Origin: Epilithonimonas zeae
GTDB lineage: Bacteria; Bacteroidota; Bacteroidia; Flavobacteriales; Weeksellaceae
DNA length: 64,000 nt
Assembly: GCF_023278365.1 (NCBI RefSeq)
Contig: NZ_CP075338.1
Coordinates: 310,001 to 374,000, forward strand
Direction: 5' to 3'
Below the pieces are notes generated by a model that made no database searches, had not been told where the DNA came from, and worked only from the letters and a program-made list of their open reading frames with translations. Position numbers and translations under genes: made by a program. Each line of letters starts with the position of its first letter. Position 1 is the stretch's first letter. Positions 1-8,288 of this stretch are shown here, one piece after another.

Positions 1-380
1 GTTGTATTGGATAAAATGAACTGTAAATCTTCGCCTTTCGCCAGCTCAAGATACTCCGCATAATTTTCGTAAGGACTGAATGAACGCTGGATTGCAGAAA
101 TCACTCTCTGGTCATCTACGATCTGGCCTTTTTTCACACCTCTCACAAAAAGCGTGTAAAGATTATCCTGTTCTTCCAACATATCGACAAGACCACCAAC
201 AGTCGGCTGAACAACAGCTACACCAGCATTGAAACCAGCTTCTTTGTTCATCTTGTCGATTAGGTAATCTACAAATGCACGAAGGAAATTACCTTCCCCG
301 AACTGTAAAAATTTGATTGGAAGTTTCTCAGTCGAACCTGAGTTTTCACGGTTAAGTTTTTGTTTAGTTTGATATTCCAT
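1..380 (-). CDS. uxaB: Tagaturonate reductase (altronate oxidoreductase), N-terminal part, runs off the left edge
   Basis: Translating the complement from the ATG at 380-378 gives an open frame to the window edge (126 codons). The N-terminus contains LPIKFLQFGEGNFLRAFVDY followed by a VAVVQPT stretch, the nucleotide-binding start typical of UxaB-type long-chain mannitol dehydrogenase-family reductases. The enzyme reduces tagaturonate to altronate with NADH in galacturonate catabolism. Its start lies 4 bases after the stop of the ExuT-like transporter gene, so the two are very probably co-transcribed, as the last visible genes of the minus-strand catabolic arm. The C-terminal catalytic part is not in the window. 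The uxaA altronate dehydratase expected next in the pathway is also absent and may lie just to the left. Confidence 0.88.
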   Translation of the reverse strand, partial: MEYQTKQKLNRENSGSTEKLPIKFLQFGEGNFLRAFVDYLIDKMNKEAGFNAGVAVVQPTVGGLVDMLEEQDNLYTLFVRGVKKGQIVDDQRVISAIQRSFSPYENYAEYLELAKGEDLQFILSNT

Positions 381-384
381 TTCT

Positions 385-1914
385 TTATTCTTTAATGATT
401 TTGTATTTAGGAACCAATGATTTCATCACAAACCACGCAATCAGATAAGCCACTGCGCAGATTGAGAAAATAATCATATATCCTTTATCGATACCGTCTG
501 AGATGACAGCACCGGAATTTTTCAATTGAATCAACAGATCATCAGGAAGCCTTGTATCCTTGAATTCAGGATATTTTTCTAAAAGTGGAATCCCGTCAAT
601 AGTTGTCCAGGCTTTGTGGGCGTGGTCAAACAATAATCCAGAACCTTTATTAATAAGAAATGAACCGATTCCGCCAGCCATTCCACCGATTCCTGTAATC
701 GTAGCAATTGCTTTTTTCGGGAACATATCGCCAACCGTTGAGAAAATATTAGCCGACCAAGCCTGGTGTGCTGCACCTGCGATTCCGATAATCAAAACCG
801 GAAGCCAATAAGAGATAGTTCCCGCTGGTTGTGCCACTAAAGCTAATAATGGAAAGAAAGCGAAAATCAACATCGCACGCATTCTTCCTGCATAAGGATT
901 CATTCCTTTTTTGTCTACAAAATATTTTGGAAGCCAGCCTCCGACAATGGAAACCAAGGTTATCATATACAAAACGAAGAGTGGTAATGCACTTTGCGTG
1001 CTATCCATTCCGTAAACTGAGCTCAAGTAAGCCGGAGTCCAGAACAGGTAAAACCACCAGACACCATCTGTCATAAATTTACCAAAGATAAAAGCCCAAG
1101 TCTGTCTGTATCCAAAAGCTTGTTTCAAGCTCATTTTTTTCTGAGGAACTTCTGTTGTTTCTTCTGCGACATCGTCCTGGTCCTGTTGGATGTAAGCCAA
1201 TTCGTGTTCGTTAACTTTCGGATGCTGATGAGGTTTTTTGTAATAGAAAATCCAAAGTCCCATCCAAACGAATCCAAGCGCACCAATGATGATAAAGGCC
1301 ATTTCCCAACCCATCGATTTAGCGATGAAAGGAATAGTAACTGGCGCAGCTAATGCACCAACAGTTGCCCCAGCATTGAAGATACTTGTAGAAAACGCTC
1401 TGTCTTTTTTAGGGAAATATTCTGCAGTGGTTTTAATCGCTGCAGGAAAGTTTCCCGCTTCACCAACCGCTAAAACAAATCTTGCAAAGATGAAAAGCGT
1501 CACACTTGTGCTTGTAACAAGCGATATATTGTTGAGAGTTCCAATGATTTCTTTTGATTCTGCAAATCCTACCAACCAGTTTCCTGTTAAGATTCCCGAA
1601 GTTGCAATACCACAGAATGCGTGTAAAATAGCTCCAATTGACCAAATGAAAATTGCCCAAAGAAATCCTTTTTTCGTATCCATCCAATCCACAAACTTTC
1701 CGGCAAACAACATACTTATTGCGTAAAAAATTGAGAACAATGCCGTGATGTTTCCATAATCATTATTATTCCAATGGAACTCGGGTTGGATAAAATCTTT
1801 CCAGGTCAAAGAAAGAACCTGCCTGTCAAGATAATTGATGGTCGTAGCAATGAACAGAAGTCCACAAATAGACCATCTGAAATTACTCGGTTTTAAGGAT
1901 TTGACTGAACTCAT
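385..1914 (-). CDS. exuT: MFS hexuronate (galacturonate/glucuronate) transporter, ExuT-like
   Basis: 509-residue major facilitator with about 12 hydrophobic segments. The N-terminus has the anion:cation symporter hallmark TTINYLDRQVLSL in TM1, and a GEAGNFPAAIKTTAEYFPKK loop typical of ExuT/GudP-like sugar-acid transporters. It is longer than E. coli ExuT (about 470 residues), partly from an extracytoplasmic insert between the last two helices (around residues 430-475). The predicted job is proton-coupled uptake of monomeric hexuronates across the inner membrane. It sits between the KDPG aldolase gene and uxaB with short spacing, which supports galacturonate as a substrate. The substrate is inferred from context and family. 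Confidence 0.87.
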   Translation of the reverse strand: MSSVKSLKPSNFRWSICGLLFIATTINYLDRQVLSLTWKDFIQPEFHWNNNDYGNITALFSIFYAISMLFAGKFVDWMDTKKGFLWAIFIWSIGAILHAFCGIATSGILTGNWLVGFAESKEIIGTLNNISLVTSTSVTLFIFARFVLAVGEAGNFPAAIKTTAEYFPKKDRAFSTSIFNAGATVGALAAPVTIPFIAKSMGWEMAFIIIGALGFVWMGLWIFYYKKPHQHPKVNEHELAYIQQDQDDVAEETTEVPQKKMSLKQAFGYRQTWAFIFGKFMTDGVWWFYLFWTPAYLSSVYGMDSTQSALPLFVLYMITLVSIVGGWLPKYFVDKKGMNPYAGRMRAMLIFAFFPLLALVAQPAGTISYWLPVLIIGIAGAAHQAWSANIFSTVGDMFPKKAIATITGIGGMAGGIGSFLINKGSGLLFDHAHKAWTTIDGIPLLEKYPEFKDTRLPDDLLIQLKNSGAVISDGIDKGYMIIFSICAVAYLIAWFVMKSLVPKYKIIKE

Positions 1915-1943
1915 ATTGGTTTTAGGAATTTAGTTTTCAATAA

Positions 1944-2603
1944 TTATTTGATAGATTGGATGATGTCCAATACTTTTTTCGTTTCGTTTTCGATGGTTGT
2001 GTAATCTTTGGCAGCCATTAGTTCTTTACTGACTAATTTGCTTCCCATTCCAACCGCGGAAACGCCGGCTTTGAACCAGCTTTCGATGTTTTCTTTTGTT
2101 GTGTCAACGCCACCTGTCGGCATAAATATCAAGTTTGGAAACACATCTTTGATAGCACTCATAAATCCAGTTCCTAAAGCATTTCCAGGGAATAACTTGA
2201 CGAATGTTACACCTGAATTTTCAGCTTCGATGATTTCGGTTGGCGTCATACAACCTGGGCTATACAATACATCTTTCGGAATCAGGAATTCTGCAACTTC
2301 TGAAACAAATCCCGGGCTGATGAAAAAATCAGCACCAACATTGTAATAATCTTCTGCTTGTTTTTGATTTTTAATGGTTCCGATTCCAAGCAGCATATCC
2401 GGCATTTCGGCATTACGGATTTCTACCATTTTTGTGAAATTACTTAGTGCAGATTCGCCCCGGCTTGTATATTCTACTGCTCGGATTCCTGCTTTGTAAA
2501 GCGATTTCAGTATTTCTAAAGTTACCGTTTCATCAGCATTATAATACAAAGGCAAAAGTCCTTGCTTGATGATGGCATTCGTAACTAGTTGAATCTTTGT
2601 CAT
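1944..2603 (-). CDS. kdgA: 2-dehydro-3-deoxy-phosphogluconate (KDPG) aldolase
   Basis: 219 residues, the usual length for class I KDPG/KHG aldolases (E. coli Eda is 213). The Schiff-base lysine is K136 in TFVKLFPGNALG, and the general-base glutamate is probably E44 in AVEYTSRGES. A GIGTIKN strand and a phosphate-binding PTGGV loop are also present. It cleaves KDPG to pyruvate and glyceraldehyde-3-phosphate, the last step of both the saturated and the unsaturated uronate branches of this locus. The gene begins 4 bases after the stop of the YhcH-family gene and lies 29 bases before exuT, so it is internal to the operon. The family also contains 4-hydroxy-2-oxoglutarate aldolases, but the KdgK neighbour favours KDPG. 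Confidence 0.9.
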   Translation of the reverse strand: MTKIQLVTNAIIKQGLLPLYYNADETVTLEILKSLYKAGIRAVEYTSRGESALSNFTKMVEIRNAEMPDMLLGIGTIKNQKQAEDYYNVGADFFISPGFVSEVAEFLIPKDVLYSPGCMTPTEIIEAENSGVTFVKLFPGNALGTGFMSAIKDVFPNLIFMPTGGVDTTKENIESWFKAGVSAVGMGSKLVSKELMAAKDYTTIENETKKVLDIIQSIK

Positions 2604-2607
2604 TTTT

Positions 2608-3057
2608 TTAAATTTTTACTTTAAAAACTATTTTTCTGATGAAACCATTTCCAATCATTGGCGCGTGGACGTCATTGGGATAAAAAACAGCAAACTGATT
2701 TTCATTTAATTGGAAAAACATATCCGGATTATCATTGTAAAAAAGAACATCTTTTTCTGCATTGTATTCTCCGATTGGGTTTGCGCATTTTTGCCTTGAT
2801 TTCCAACCAATATTTTCTATTCCCTTCAGACAGATTTGAATATCAATATTTTGATTATGACATTCGAATTTGGAAAGACTTTCTTCTTTTGTTTTGGCCA
2901 TTTCATCAAAAACAATCATTCGAAGACCTTCCTCAATCTCTGTAACTCCAACCTCTAAAGCATCTAAATTTTTGTATTTTAAATACTCGAAAGCTTTTTC
3001 AAATAATGGATTGAGCAAAGAATATTGAGAAGCATTTTCTAATGTATCTATAATCAT
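2608..3057 (-). CDS. YhcH/YjgK/YiaL (EbgC, DUF386) family cupin-like protein
   Basis: 149 residues with the family pattern: an N-terminal DTLENASQY segment, a central HNQNIDIQI strand and a C-terminal YPNDVHAP motif carrying the likely metal-binding histidines. Family members adopt a double-stranded beta-helix fold and occur in sugar-acid and sialic-acid operons. They are suspected isomerases or lactone/anomer-processing enzymes, but most lack a proven reaction. Here the gene is tightly packed between kdgK (11 bases) and the KDPG aldolase gene (4 bases), implying a role in handling a keto-deoxy uronate intermediate. The exact reaction cannot be read from the sequence. Confidence 0.85.
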   Translation of the reverse strand: MIIDTLENASQYSLLNPLFEKAFEYLKYKNLDALEVGVTEIEEGLRMIVFDEMAKTKEESLSKFECHNQNIDIQICLKGIENIGWKSRQKCANPIGEYNAEKDVLFYNDNPDMFFQLNENQFAVFYPNDVHAPMIGNGFIRKIVFKVKI

Positions 3058-3068
3058 TTTTTTCTAAA

Positions 3069-4073
3069 TTATCTTTTAATTCTTCCTCCTGAATTGCCAT
3101 TCATTACTTCCAGAATATCATTAGCGCTACTCAGATTTACATCGCCTAAAATCGTGTGTTTGATGGCGCAGGCTGCGTTAGCAAATTTCAAAGCTTTCTC
3201 ATCATCGAAGTGGATTAAACCGTAAATCAAACCTGCAGCAAACGCATCGCCGGTTCCGATTCTGTCCACAACAGGATTTACTTCCAGACTTTCGGTTTCG
3301 AAATATTGTCCGTTAACGAAAGCTCTTCCTTGTGTCGCCTGATTGCTCGCTGTAACACCAATTCTGGTCTTATCAAATACTTTTTTGATAGAAGGAATTT
3401 CTTTCATTAATGTCTCAGCAGCATTGATAAAACTGTCTTTGTCATAACCGAAAGTTGTTTCCAGGACTTCATTGATTTCATTCACACCACCGATGAAAAT
3501 TGTAGAGTAGGAGATGAGTTCCTTAAGAACCGAAAATCCTTCTTTTCCGTATTTCCAAAGATTGGAGCGATAAGCCGGGTCGGCTGTGATTTCTATTCCT
3601 TTTGAATAGGCTAATTGTAAACCTTGCTTCAAAGTTTCATAAGCACCTTCCGAAATTCCGGGAGAAATTCCTGTCCAGTGGAAATACTCAGCACCTTCCA
3701 GAGCTTTTTCCCAATCTACTTGTTCCGGTTTGATGTTGGCAAAAGAGCCATTCAATCTATTGTAAGAAATTCGACTTGCACGCATCGCGGAACCAACTTC
3801 CAAGAAATATAAACCAATCGGATGTTCTGTTCTATTGACGAATTGCGTATCAATTCCGTAACTTTTCATTGCTGCAATGGCTGATTCTCCGATGAAACAA
3901 TCGGAAACATTGGTGATATGTCTGGTCTCGCATCCCATAATTGCTAAAGACGCACCGACATTCATTTCTGTTCCTCCGAAGAAGAATTCCATTTCGCGGC
4001 TTTGTCTCAGCATTTTGCTGTCGGACGGAGACAATCTCATCAATACTTCGCCAAAGGTTACAACTTTGCTCAT
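3069..4073 (-). CDS. kdgK: 2-dehydro-3-deoxygluconate (KDG) kinase, PfkB family
   Basis: 334-residue PfkB-family kinase. The N-terminus shows the sugar-binding GGTEMNVGASLAIMG stretch. The C-terminus has DRIGTGDAFAAG (about residues 270-281), the anion-hole and catalytic-Asp signature. It phosphorylates KDG to KDPG using ATP. The position between the DUF386/aldolase genes and the KdgF-like cupin supports KDG as the substrate over other PfkB sugars. The 131-base gap to the cupin gene holds a degenerate dispersed repeat (4114-4180), so the operon is less compact here, although all neighbours are on the same strand. Confidence 0.9.
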   Translation of the reverse strand: MSKVVTFGEVLMRLSPSDSKMLRQSREMEFFFGGTEMNVGASLAIMGCETRHITNVSDCFIGESAIAAMKSYGIDTQFVNRTEHPIGLYFLEVGSAMRASRISYNRLNGSFANIKPEQVDWEKALEGAEYFHWTGISPGISEGAYETLKQGLQLAYSKGIEITADPAYRSNLWKYGKEGFSVLKELISYSTIFIGGVNEINEVLETTFGYDKDSFINAAETLMKEIPSIKKVFDKTRIGVTASNQATQGRAFVNGQYFETESLEVNPVVDRIGTGDAFAAGLIYGLIHFDDEKALKFANAACAIKHTILGDVNLSSANDILEVMNGNSGGRIKR

Positions 4074-4113
4074 TTATGTAGTTTTTTTAGAATCGTGATT
4101 CTTAATTTTTTTT

Positions 4114-4180
4114 TTCTGAACGCGAAGAGCGCAAAGATTTTTTATTTAATTCTATGTTTTAAGTTCATAAAGGCGTAAAA
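4114..4180. repeat. Dispersed intergenic repeat, copy in the kdgK-kdgF gap
   Basis: AT-rich tract with interspersed GCGCAAAGA and GGCGTAAAA words. Its complement reads roughly TTTTACGCCTTT...GAACTTAAAA...ATCTTTGCGCTC...GCGTTC. Recognisably related tracts occur at 4559-4620, 19347-19420 and 39075-39148, all between genes. No reading frame is conserved, so this is a non-coding repeat family. Confidence 0.6.
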
Positions 4181-4204
4181 TTTAACAATGTTCGCAGTGA
4201 GAAA

Positions 4205-4555
4205 TTAATACTTTATAAAATCTTCTCTAAACGGACTGAAAACATCTACCAAAATCCCGTCTTCCAGACATTCGACGCCGTGAAGAACATTGGAAGGAAC
4301 GAAGAATGAATCGCCTTTCTTCAAAATTGAAATATCTTCTCCGATGTTGACTTCAAATTTTCCTTCTGCAACATAAGTCACCTGAATATGAGGATGTTTG
4401 TGTTTGTAACCAATTCCGCCTTTTTTGAAACGGACATTCACCATCATTACAGATTCGTCGTAGCCTACAATTTGGCGGTCGATGTATTCATCTATTTTCT
4501 CCCATTCTGTTGAATCGGATTTGTAATATATTTTGGATGTTTGTTTTGTTTCCAT
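4205..4555 (-). CDS. kdgF: Cupin domain protein, KdgF-like (unsaturated uronate linearisation)
   Basis: 116-residue single-domain cupin. Metal-ligand motif 1 is HKHPHIQVTYVAEGKFEV, motif 2 is PSNVLHGVECLEDG, and the C-terminal DVFSPFREDF is characteristic of KdgF. KdgF converts 4,5-unsaturated galacturonate to the linear ketouronate used by KduI, a step that otherwise occurs spontaneously. Its place in the same operon as kduI, kduD and kdgK fits this role. It is flanked on both sides by intergenic repeats (4114-4180 and 4559-4836). The start at 4555 gives METKQTSK, and no better start is visible. Assignment is by motif and context. Confidence 0.82.
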   Translation of the reverse strand: METKQTSKIYYKSDSTEWEKIDEYIDRQIVGYDESVMMVNVRFKKGGIGYKHKHPHIQVTYVAEGKFEVNIGEDISILKKGDSFFVPSNVLHGVECLEDGILVDVFSPFREDFIKY

Positions 4556-4558
4556 TTT

Positions 4559-4620
4559 ATTTTGAACACAAAGTGCACAAAGATTTTTTATTTAATTCTA
4601 ATGTTTTTAAGTTCACAAAG
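4559..4620. repeat. Dispersed intergenic repeat, second copy flanking kdgF
   Basis: Same family as 4114-4180, with the same arrangement: GAACACAAAGTGCACAAAG, then a run of T, then TTTAATTCTAATGTTTTTAAG and TTCACAAAG. Together the two copies bracket the cupin gene in direct orientation, which could allow recombination across it. Confidence 0.55.
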
Positions 4621-4680
4621 TCCTTCGACTCCGCTCAGGATGAAAACTCTAATAGTAACTTTTTAATCCGCGAATCACTC

Positions 4681-4836
4681 GCAGCCCGACTTGAGCGGAA
4701 ATCCTTTTTTGCTTCTACTTTAGTTCTATATTAAACTGAAATGTTCTGCAAAAAAGATTGACTTCGTCGAACCACTTCGTTGGGTTTGGGAGCCCTTCGT
4801 CAAGCTCAGGATAAACTACAGGCGGATTAAGCTGCC
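4681..4836 (-). repeat. REP-like element with conserved ends and an expanded interior
   Basis: On the minus strand the region starts with GGCAGCTTAATCCGCC (4836-4821) and ends with GCTCAAGTCGGGCTGC (4696-4681). These are the same terminal sequences as in the 70-base elements at 43202-43271 and 57929-57998. Here they are separated by about 125 bases instead of about 38. The interior contains a further common intergenic phrase (GACGAAGGGCTCCC and CCTGAGCTTGACGAAG on the minus strand). It occupies most of the 296-base gap between uxaC and kdgF, and no gene is seen there. Confidence 0.6.
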
Positions 4837-4851
4837 TTAATTATTTTTATC

Positions 4852-6261
4852 TTAAAAGTTGAAATATTCCTTAGCGTTAAAATAACAAATATCTGCCACA
4901 ACTTTTCCTACCAAATCCAAATCCTCAGGAAGTTCGCCAGACTCGATTTCGTTTCCTAAAAGGTTACACAATACACGTCTGAAATACTCGTGTCTTGGGA
5001 ACGAAAGAAAGCTTCTGGAATCGGTCAGCATCCCAACAAATGTGCTGATGAGTCCCATATTGGAAAGGGCGTTCATTTGTTTTTCCATTCCGTCTTTTTG
5101 GTCCAAAAACCACCATCCGGAACCAAATTGAACTTTTCCTTTCACTGAACCGTCATTGAAATTCCCAATCATTGTTGCCATAATTTCGTTATCGGCTGGA
5201 TTCAGGTTATAGATGATTGTTTTAGTCAACTTGTCCTTAGAATCCAATGTGTTCAGGAATCTCGAAAGGTTCGCAGCCTGACTGAAATCGCCTATGGAAT
5301 CCCAACCTGTGTCTGGTCCAAGAACTTTCAACATTCTTGCATTGTTGTTTCTCAAAGCGCCCAAATGATATTGCTGAACCCAACCAAATGAATGGTAAGT
5401 CTCACCCAAGAACAGCAAAATTGCTGTTTTGAACTGCTCAATCTGATGTGGCGTTAAGGTTTCTCCTTTTCTCTTCGTTTCAAAAATTGAGTTGATTTCT
5501 GAATCTGTGAACGTTTCAAAAGAAATGTTATTCAATCCGTGGTCACACAATCTGCATCCATTGGCGTGAAAGTATTCAATCCTTTTGATTAGCGCATCCT
5601 GTACATCCTTGTAAGAGTTGATTTCGATGCCTGCAGATTCGACTAATTTATCGATGTAAGAATTATAATCCTCGTTATCAATCAAAATCGCTTTGTCCGG
5701 ACGGAAAGCCGTGCTAACTGTGATTCCGATATTATTTTGTTTGATTGTTTGATGATACTCTAAAGTGTCAATCGGGTCTTCTGTCGTACAAACCGTTTCT
5801 ACGTTTCTCATTTTTAACAATCCTCGAACAGATTTCTCTGGCGTTTGAAGCTGAGCGGATACATTTTCGTAAACTTGGTCAGCGTTTTTTTCGCTTAACA
5901 AATCGTAAACATCGAAATATCTTGCTAATTCTAAATGTGTCCAATGGAACAAAGGATTTCTCAATGTATTCGGAACTGTTTTTGCCCAAGCTGCGAATTT
6001 TTCTTTGTCAGAAGCGTCTCCGGTGATGAATTTTTCGTTAACGCCCATTGTTCTCATCGCTCTCCATTTGTAATGGTCACCACCAATCCAAACCTGAGTA
6101 ATGTTCTCAAACTGACGGTTTTCTGCAATCTCTTTCGGAGGCAAATGGTTATGATAATCGATGATTGGTTGGTTTTCAGCAAATCTGAAATACAACTCCT
6201 CAGCGAATTTGTTCTTTAATAGAAATGTATCTGTGATAAATGGTTTTGTAAGTGTGTTCAT
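4852..6261 (-). CDS. uxaC: Glucuronate/galacturonate isomerase
   Basis: 469 residues, the standard length for UxaC (E. coli 470). The N-terminal QPIIDYHNHLPP (H37, H39) is the HxH metal site of the amidohydrolase-fold isomerase. The FHWTHLELARYFD segment and a TDSRSFLSFPRHEYFRR tail are characteristic. It isomerises galacturonate to tagaturonate and glucuronate to fructuronate, feeding UxaB. The start codon is at 6261-6259, directly downstream of a 15-base tandem repeat (6263-6312) that fills the whole gap from kduD and replaces any recognisable ribosome binding site. Confidence 0.95.
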   Translation of the reverse strand: MNTLTKPFITDTFLLKNKFAEELYFRFAENQPIIDYHNHLPPKEIAENRQFENITQVWIGGDHYKWRAMRTMGVNEKFITGDASDKEKFAAWAKTVPNTLRNPLFHWTHLELARYFDVYDLLSEKNADQVYENVSAQLQTPEKSVRGLLKMRNVETVCTTEDPIDTLEYHQTIKQNNIGITVSTAFRPDKAILIDNEDYNSYIDKLVESAGIEINSYKDVQDALIKRIEYFHANGCRLCDHGLNNISFETFTDSEINSIFETKRKGETLTPHQIEQFKTAILLFLGETYHSFGWVQQYHLGALRNNNARMLKVLGPDTGWDSIGDFSQAANLSRFLNTLDSKDKLTKTIIYNLNPADNEIMATMIGNFNDGSVKGKVQFGSGWWFLDQKDGMEKQMNALSNMGLISTFVGMLTDSRSFLSFPRHEYFRRVLCNLLGNEIESGELPEDLDLVGKVVADICYFNAKEYFNF

Positions 6262-6262
6262 A

Positions 6263-6312
6263 AGACTAATAGATGATAGACTGATAGATGATAGACTGAT
6301 AGATGAAAGACT
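6263..6312. repeat. 15-base tandem repeat, 3.3 copies, between kduD and uxaC
   Basis: Units are AGACTAATAGATGAT, AGACTGATAGATGAT and AGACTGATAGATGAA, followed by a partial AGACT. The array fills 50 of the 51 bases between the kduD stop and the uxaC start codon, so it occupies the translation-initiation region of uxaC. A copy-number change would shift kduD-uxaC spacing in 15-base steps. Confidence 0.9.
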
Positions 6313-7098
6313 TTATTCGTTTGAAGGTTTTCCGATGGTTGCTAAGATTCCGCCGTCAACGTAGATGATTTGTCCATTAATAAACTGACTCGCTTCGGAA
6401 GCTAAAAATATTGCTGTTCCAGCCAAATCTTCGGGATTACCCCAACGACCTTCCGGTGTTCTGCTGATAATGAACTCATTGAAAGGATGTCCATCCACAC
6501 GGATTGGTTCTGTCTGAGACGTCGCAAAATATCCGGGACCGATTCCGTTTACTTGGATATTATGTTTTGCCCATTCTGTTGCTAAATTTTTAGTAAGCAT
6601 TTTCAATCCGCCTTTTGCAGAAGCGTAAGCCACAACATTATCACGACCCAATTCGCTCATCATAGAACAAATGTTGATAATTTTACCAGATTTTCTTGCA
6701 ATCATATTTTTGGCGACCAACTGAGACATAATGAAAGGTCCTGTCAAATCTACATCAATCACTTTTCGGAAATCGGAAACTTCCATTTCCAGAGCCGGGA
6801 TTCTTTTGATGATTCCGGCATTATTAATAAGGATATCGATTTGCTTGTGATTGGTTTCGATTTCTGCCACTTTTTCAGCAGCAATTTTCTCGTCTGTCAC
6901 ATCAAAAATATATCCTGTTGCTTTGTATCCTTTTGACTGGTAATAAGCAATGGCTTCTTCCAATTTGGATGGAGTAGTACTGGTTACAACCAATTCCGCT
7001 CCTGCTGAAGCCAAACCTTCTGCCATTGCCAAACCTAAACCGTGTGTTCCTCCAGTTACTAATGCTACTTTTCCAGTTAAGTCAAATAAATTTTTCAT
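6313..7098 (-). CDS. kduD: 2-dehydro-3-deoxy-D-gluconate 5-dehydrogenase, short-chain dehydrogenase
   Basis: 261-residue classical SDR. TGGTHGLG (residues 15-22) is the NAD(P)-binding glycine motif, NNAG lies at 92-95, and the catalytic triad is S145, Y158 and K162 in YASAKGG. KduD reduces 2,5-diketo-3-deoxygluconate to KDG after KduI. Gluconate 5-dehydrogenases look similar, but placement directly after kduI in a pectin operon supports KduD. The 114-base gap to kduI contains a palindromic repeat (7137-7196). Confidence 0.88.
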   Translation of the reverse strand: MKNLFDLTGKVALVTGGTHGLGLAMAEGLASAGAELVVTSTTPSKLEEAIAYYQSKGYKATGYIFDVTDEKIAAEKVAEIETNHKQIDILINNAGIIKRIPALEMEVSDFRKVIDVDLTGPFIMSQLVAKNMIARKSGKIINICSMMSELGRDNVVAYASAKGGLKMLTKNLATEWAKHNIQVNGIGPGYFATSQTEPIRVDGHPFNEFIISRTPEGRWGNPEDLAGTAIFLASEASQFINGQIIYVDGGILATIGKPSNE

Positions 7099-7136
7099 TT
7101 AAATATCTTTAGATAGAATATTTCAAATATTTTTTT

Positions 7137-7196
7137 TCTCGCTGATTTTATAGATTTAGCAGATTTGAAATCTGCATAATTTGCTAAATCTGCGAG
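7137..7196. repeat. Palindromic intergenic repeat, kduI-kduD gap
   Basis: The block begins TCTCGCTGAT and ends ATCTGCGAG, with an inner pair CAGATTTGAAATCTG that is itself palindromic. A related copy lies at 21969-22020, between the CE12 and GH28 genes. Both sit between co-directional genes of probable operons and could fold as hairpins in the mRNA. Confidence 0.7.
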
Positions 7197-7212
7197 GATT
7201 AATGTTTTTCTT

Positions 7213-8049
7213 TTATTTTAATTCGTCCGTTTTTACAGCATCCATATCGCCGTAGTCCATATTTTCTCCCGCCATTCCCCAGATAAATGTATAATTGGAA
7301 GTCCCAACACCAGAGTGGATAGACCATTCCGGAGAAATCACGGCATCTCTATTTTTAAGGAAAATGTGTCTTGTTTCCTGAGGTTGTCCCATAAAATGAG
7401 AAACCGTTTGACCTTCTTCCAAATCGAAGTAGAAGTAAGCTTCCATTCTTCTGGTATGCGTGTGAGAAGGCATTGTATTCCAAACGCTTCCTTCGTGCAA
7501 TTCCGTCATTCCCATCTGAAGTTGACAAGTTTCGAGAACACTGTTTACTAGTAGCTTATTGATTGTTCTTCTATTAGCATATTTCGAATCACCTAATTCT
7601 ACGATTTCAGCTTCATTTTTTGTAACCTTTTTTGTTGGATAAGAATGATGAGCCGGAGCAGAATTGATATAGAAATATGCTTGTTCACCCTCAACATTTT
7701 CAAAAGTTACGTTTTTATTTCCTTTTCCTATATATAATGCTTCCTTATTATTAAGTTCGTAAACTGTTCCGTCAACTGTTATTTTTCCTTTCCCACCAAC
7801 ATTGATGATTCCGATTTCTCTTCTGTCTAGAAAGTTTTCAGCTTTTAGTTCATCAATTGTTTCAAGCTTTAAAGCTTTGTCTGTTGGCATTGCTCCTCCT
7901 ACAATTAATCTGTCGTACATTGTATAGACTAATTTGATTTGTCCTTCTTGAAATAAATTGTTGATTAGGAATTCTCTTCTAAGATCTTCTGTTGTGTATT
8001 TTTTTGCATCATTCGGATGATGAGCGTATCTGAATTCTGAAGTTGTCAT
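7213..8049 (-). CDS. kduI: 5-dehydro-4-deoxy-D-glucuronate isomerase
   Basis: 278 residues, identical in length to E. coli KduI. The N-terminal FRYAHHPNDAKKYTTEDLRR and YDRLIVGGAMPT segments are diagnostic. The zinc-site region SHTHTRRMEAYFYFD and the downstream SIHSGVGTSNYTFIWGMAGEN segment are intact. It isomerises 5-keto-4-deoxyuronate, from unsaturated galacturonate, to 2,5-diketo-3-deoxygluconate. It is the first gene of the minus-strand arm and diverges from susC over a 791-base intergenic region. A near-palindromic LacI-type site (8086-8099) lies 36 bases upstream of its start codon. Confidence 0.95.
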   Translation of the reverse strand: MTTSEFRYAHHPNDAKKYTTEDLRREFLINNLFQEGQIKLVYTMYDRLIVGGAMPTDKALKLETIDELKAENFLDRREIGIINVGGKGKITVDGTVYELNNKEALYIGKGNKNVTFENVEGEQAYFYINSAPAHHSYPTKKVTKNEAEIVELGDSKYANRRTINKLLVNSVLETCQLQMGMTELHEGSVWNTMPSHTHTRRMEAYFYFDLEEGQTVSHFMGQPQETRHIFLKNRDAVISPEWSIHSGVGTSNYTFIWGMAGENMDYGDMDAVKTDELK

Positions 8050-8085
8050 TTCTTTATTATATAAATGTTAACTAAAAATTAATTG

Positions 8086-8099
8086 TGTAATCGATTGCA
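8086..8099. promoter_or_regulatory. LacI-type operator upstream of kduI
   Basis: TGTAATCGATTGCA, one base off the perfect palindrome at 8756-8769 and centred on CG as LacI-family operators usually are. It is identical to the site at 27277-27290. It lies 36 bases upstream of the kduI start codon, where bound repressor would block the catabolic operon. The cognate regulator is probably the LacI-family protein at 32479-33510. Confidence 0.75.
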
Positions 8100-8288
8100 T
8101 TAATAAATACTCTTTTTGGCACAATAAATAATTTCTGTAAATATATATATAAATATTAACCAAGAAAGAAAAATTTGAAATAAATTTTAATTACTTTAAT
8201 ATCAATGCTTTGAGCTGTTTTTATTGATGTTTTTAATTATTATTTCTGTCTGTTTTGTGCTCTATTTTGCACTGCCATGTCAAATTTG

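Noticed and set aside
1120-1353. Open frames on the strand opposite exuT and in other genes
   Set aside because: They lie wholly inside well-supported genes, show no domain or start signals, and are frame shadows.
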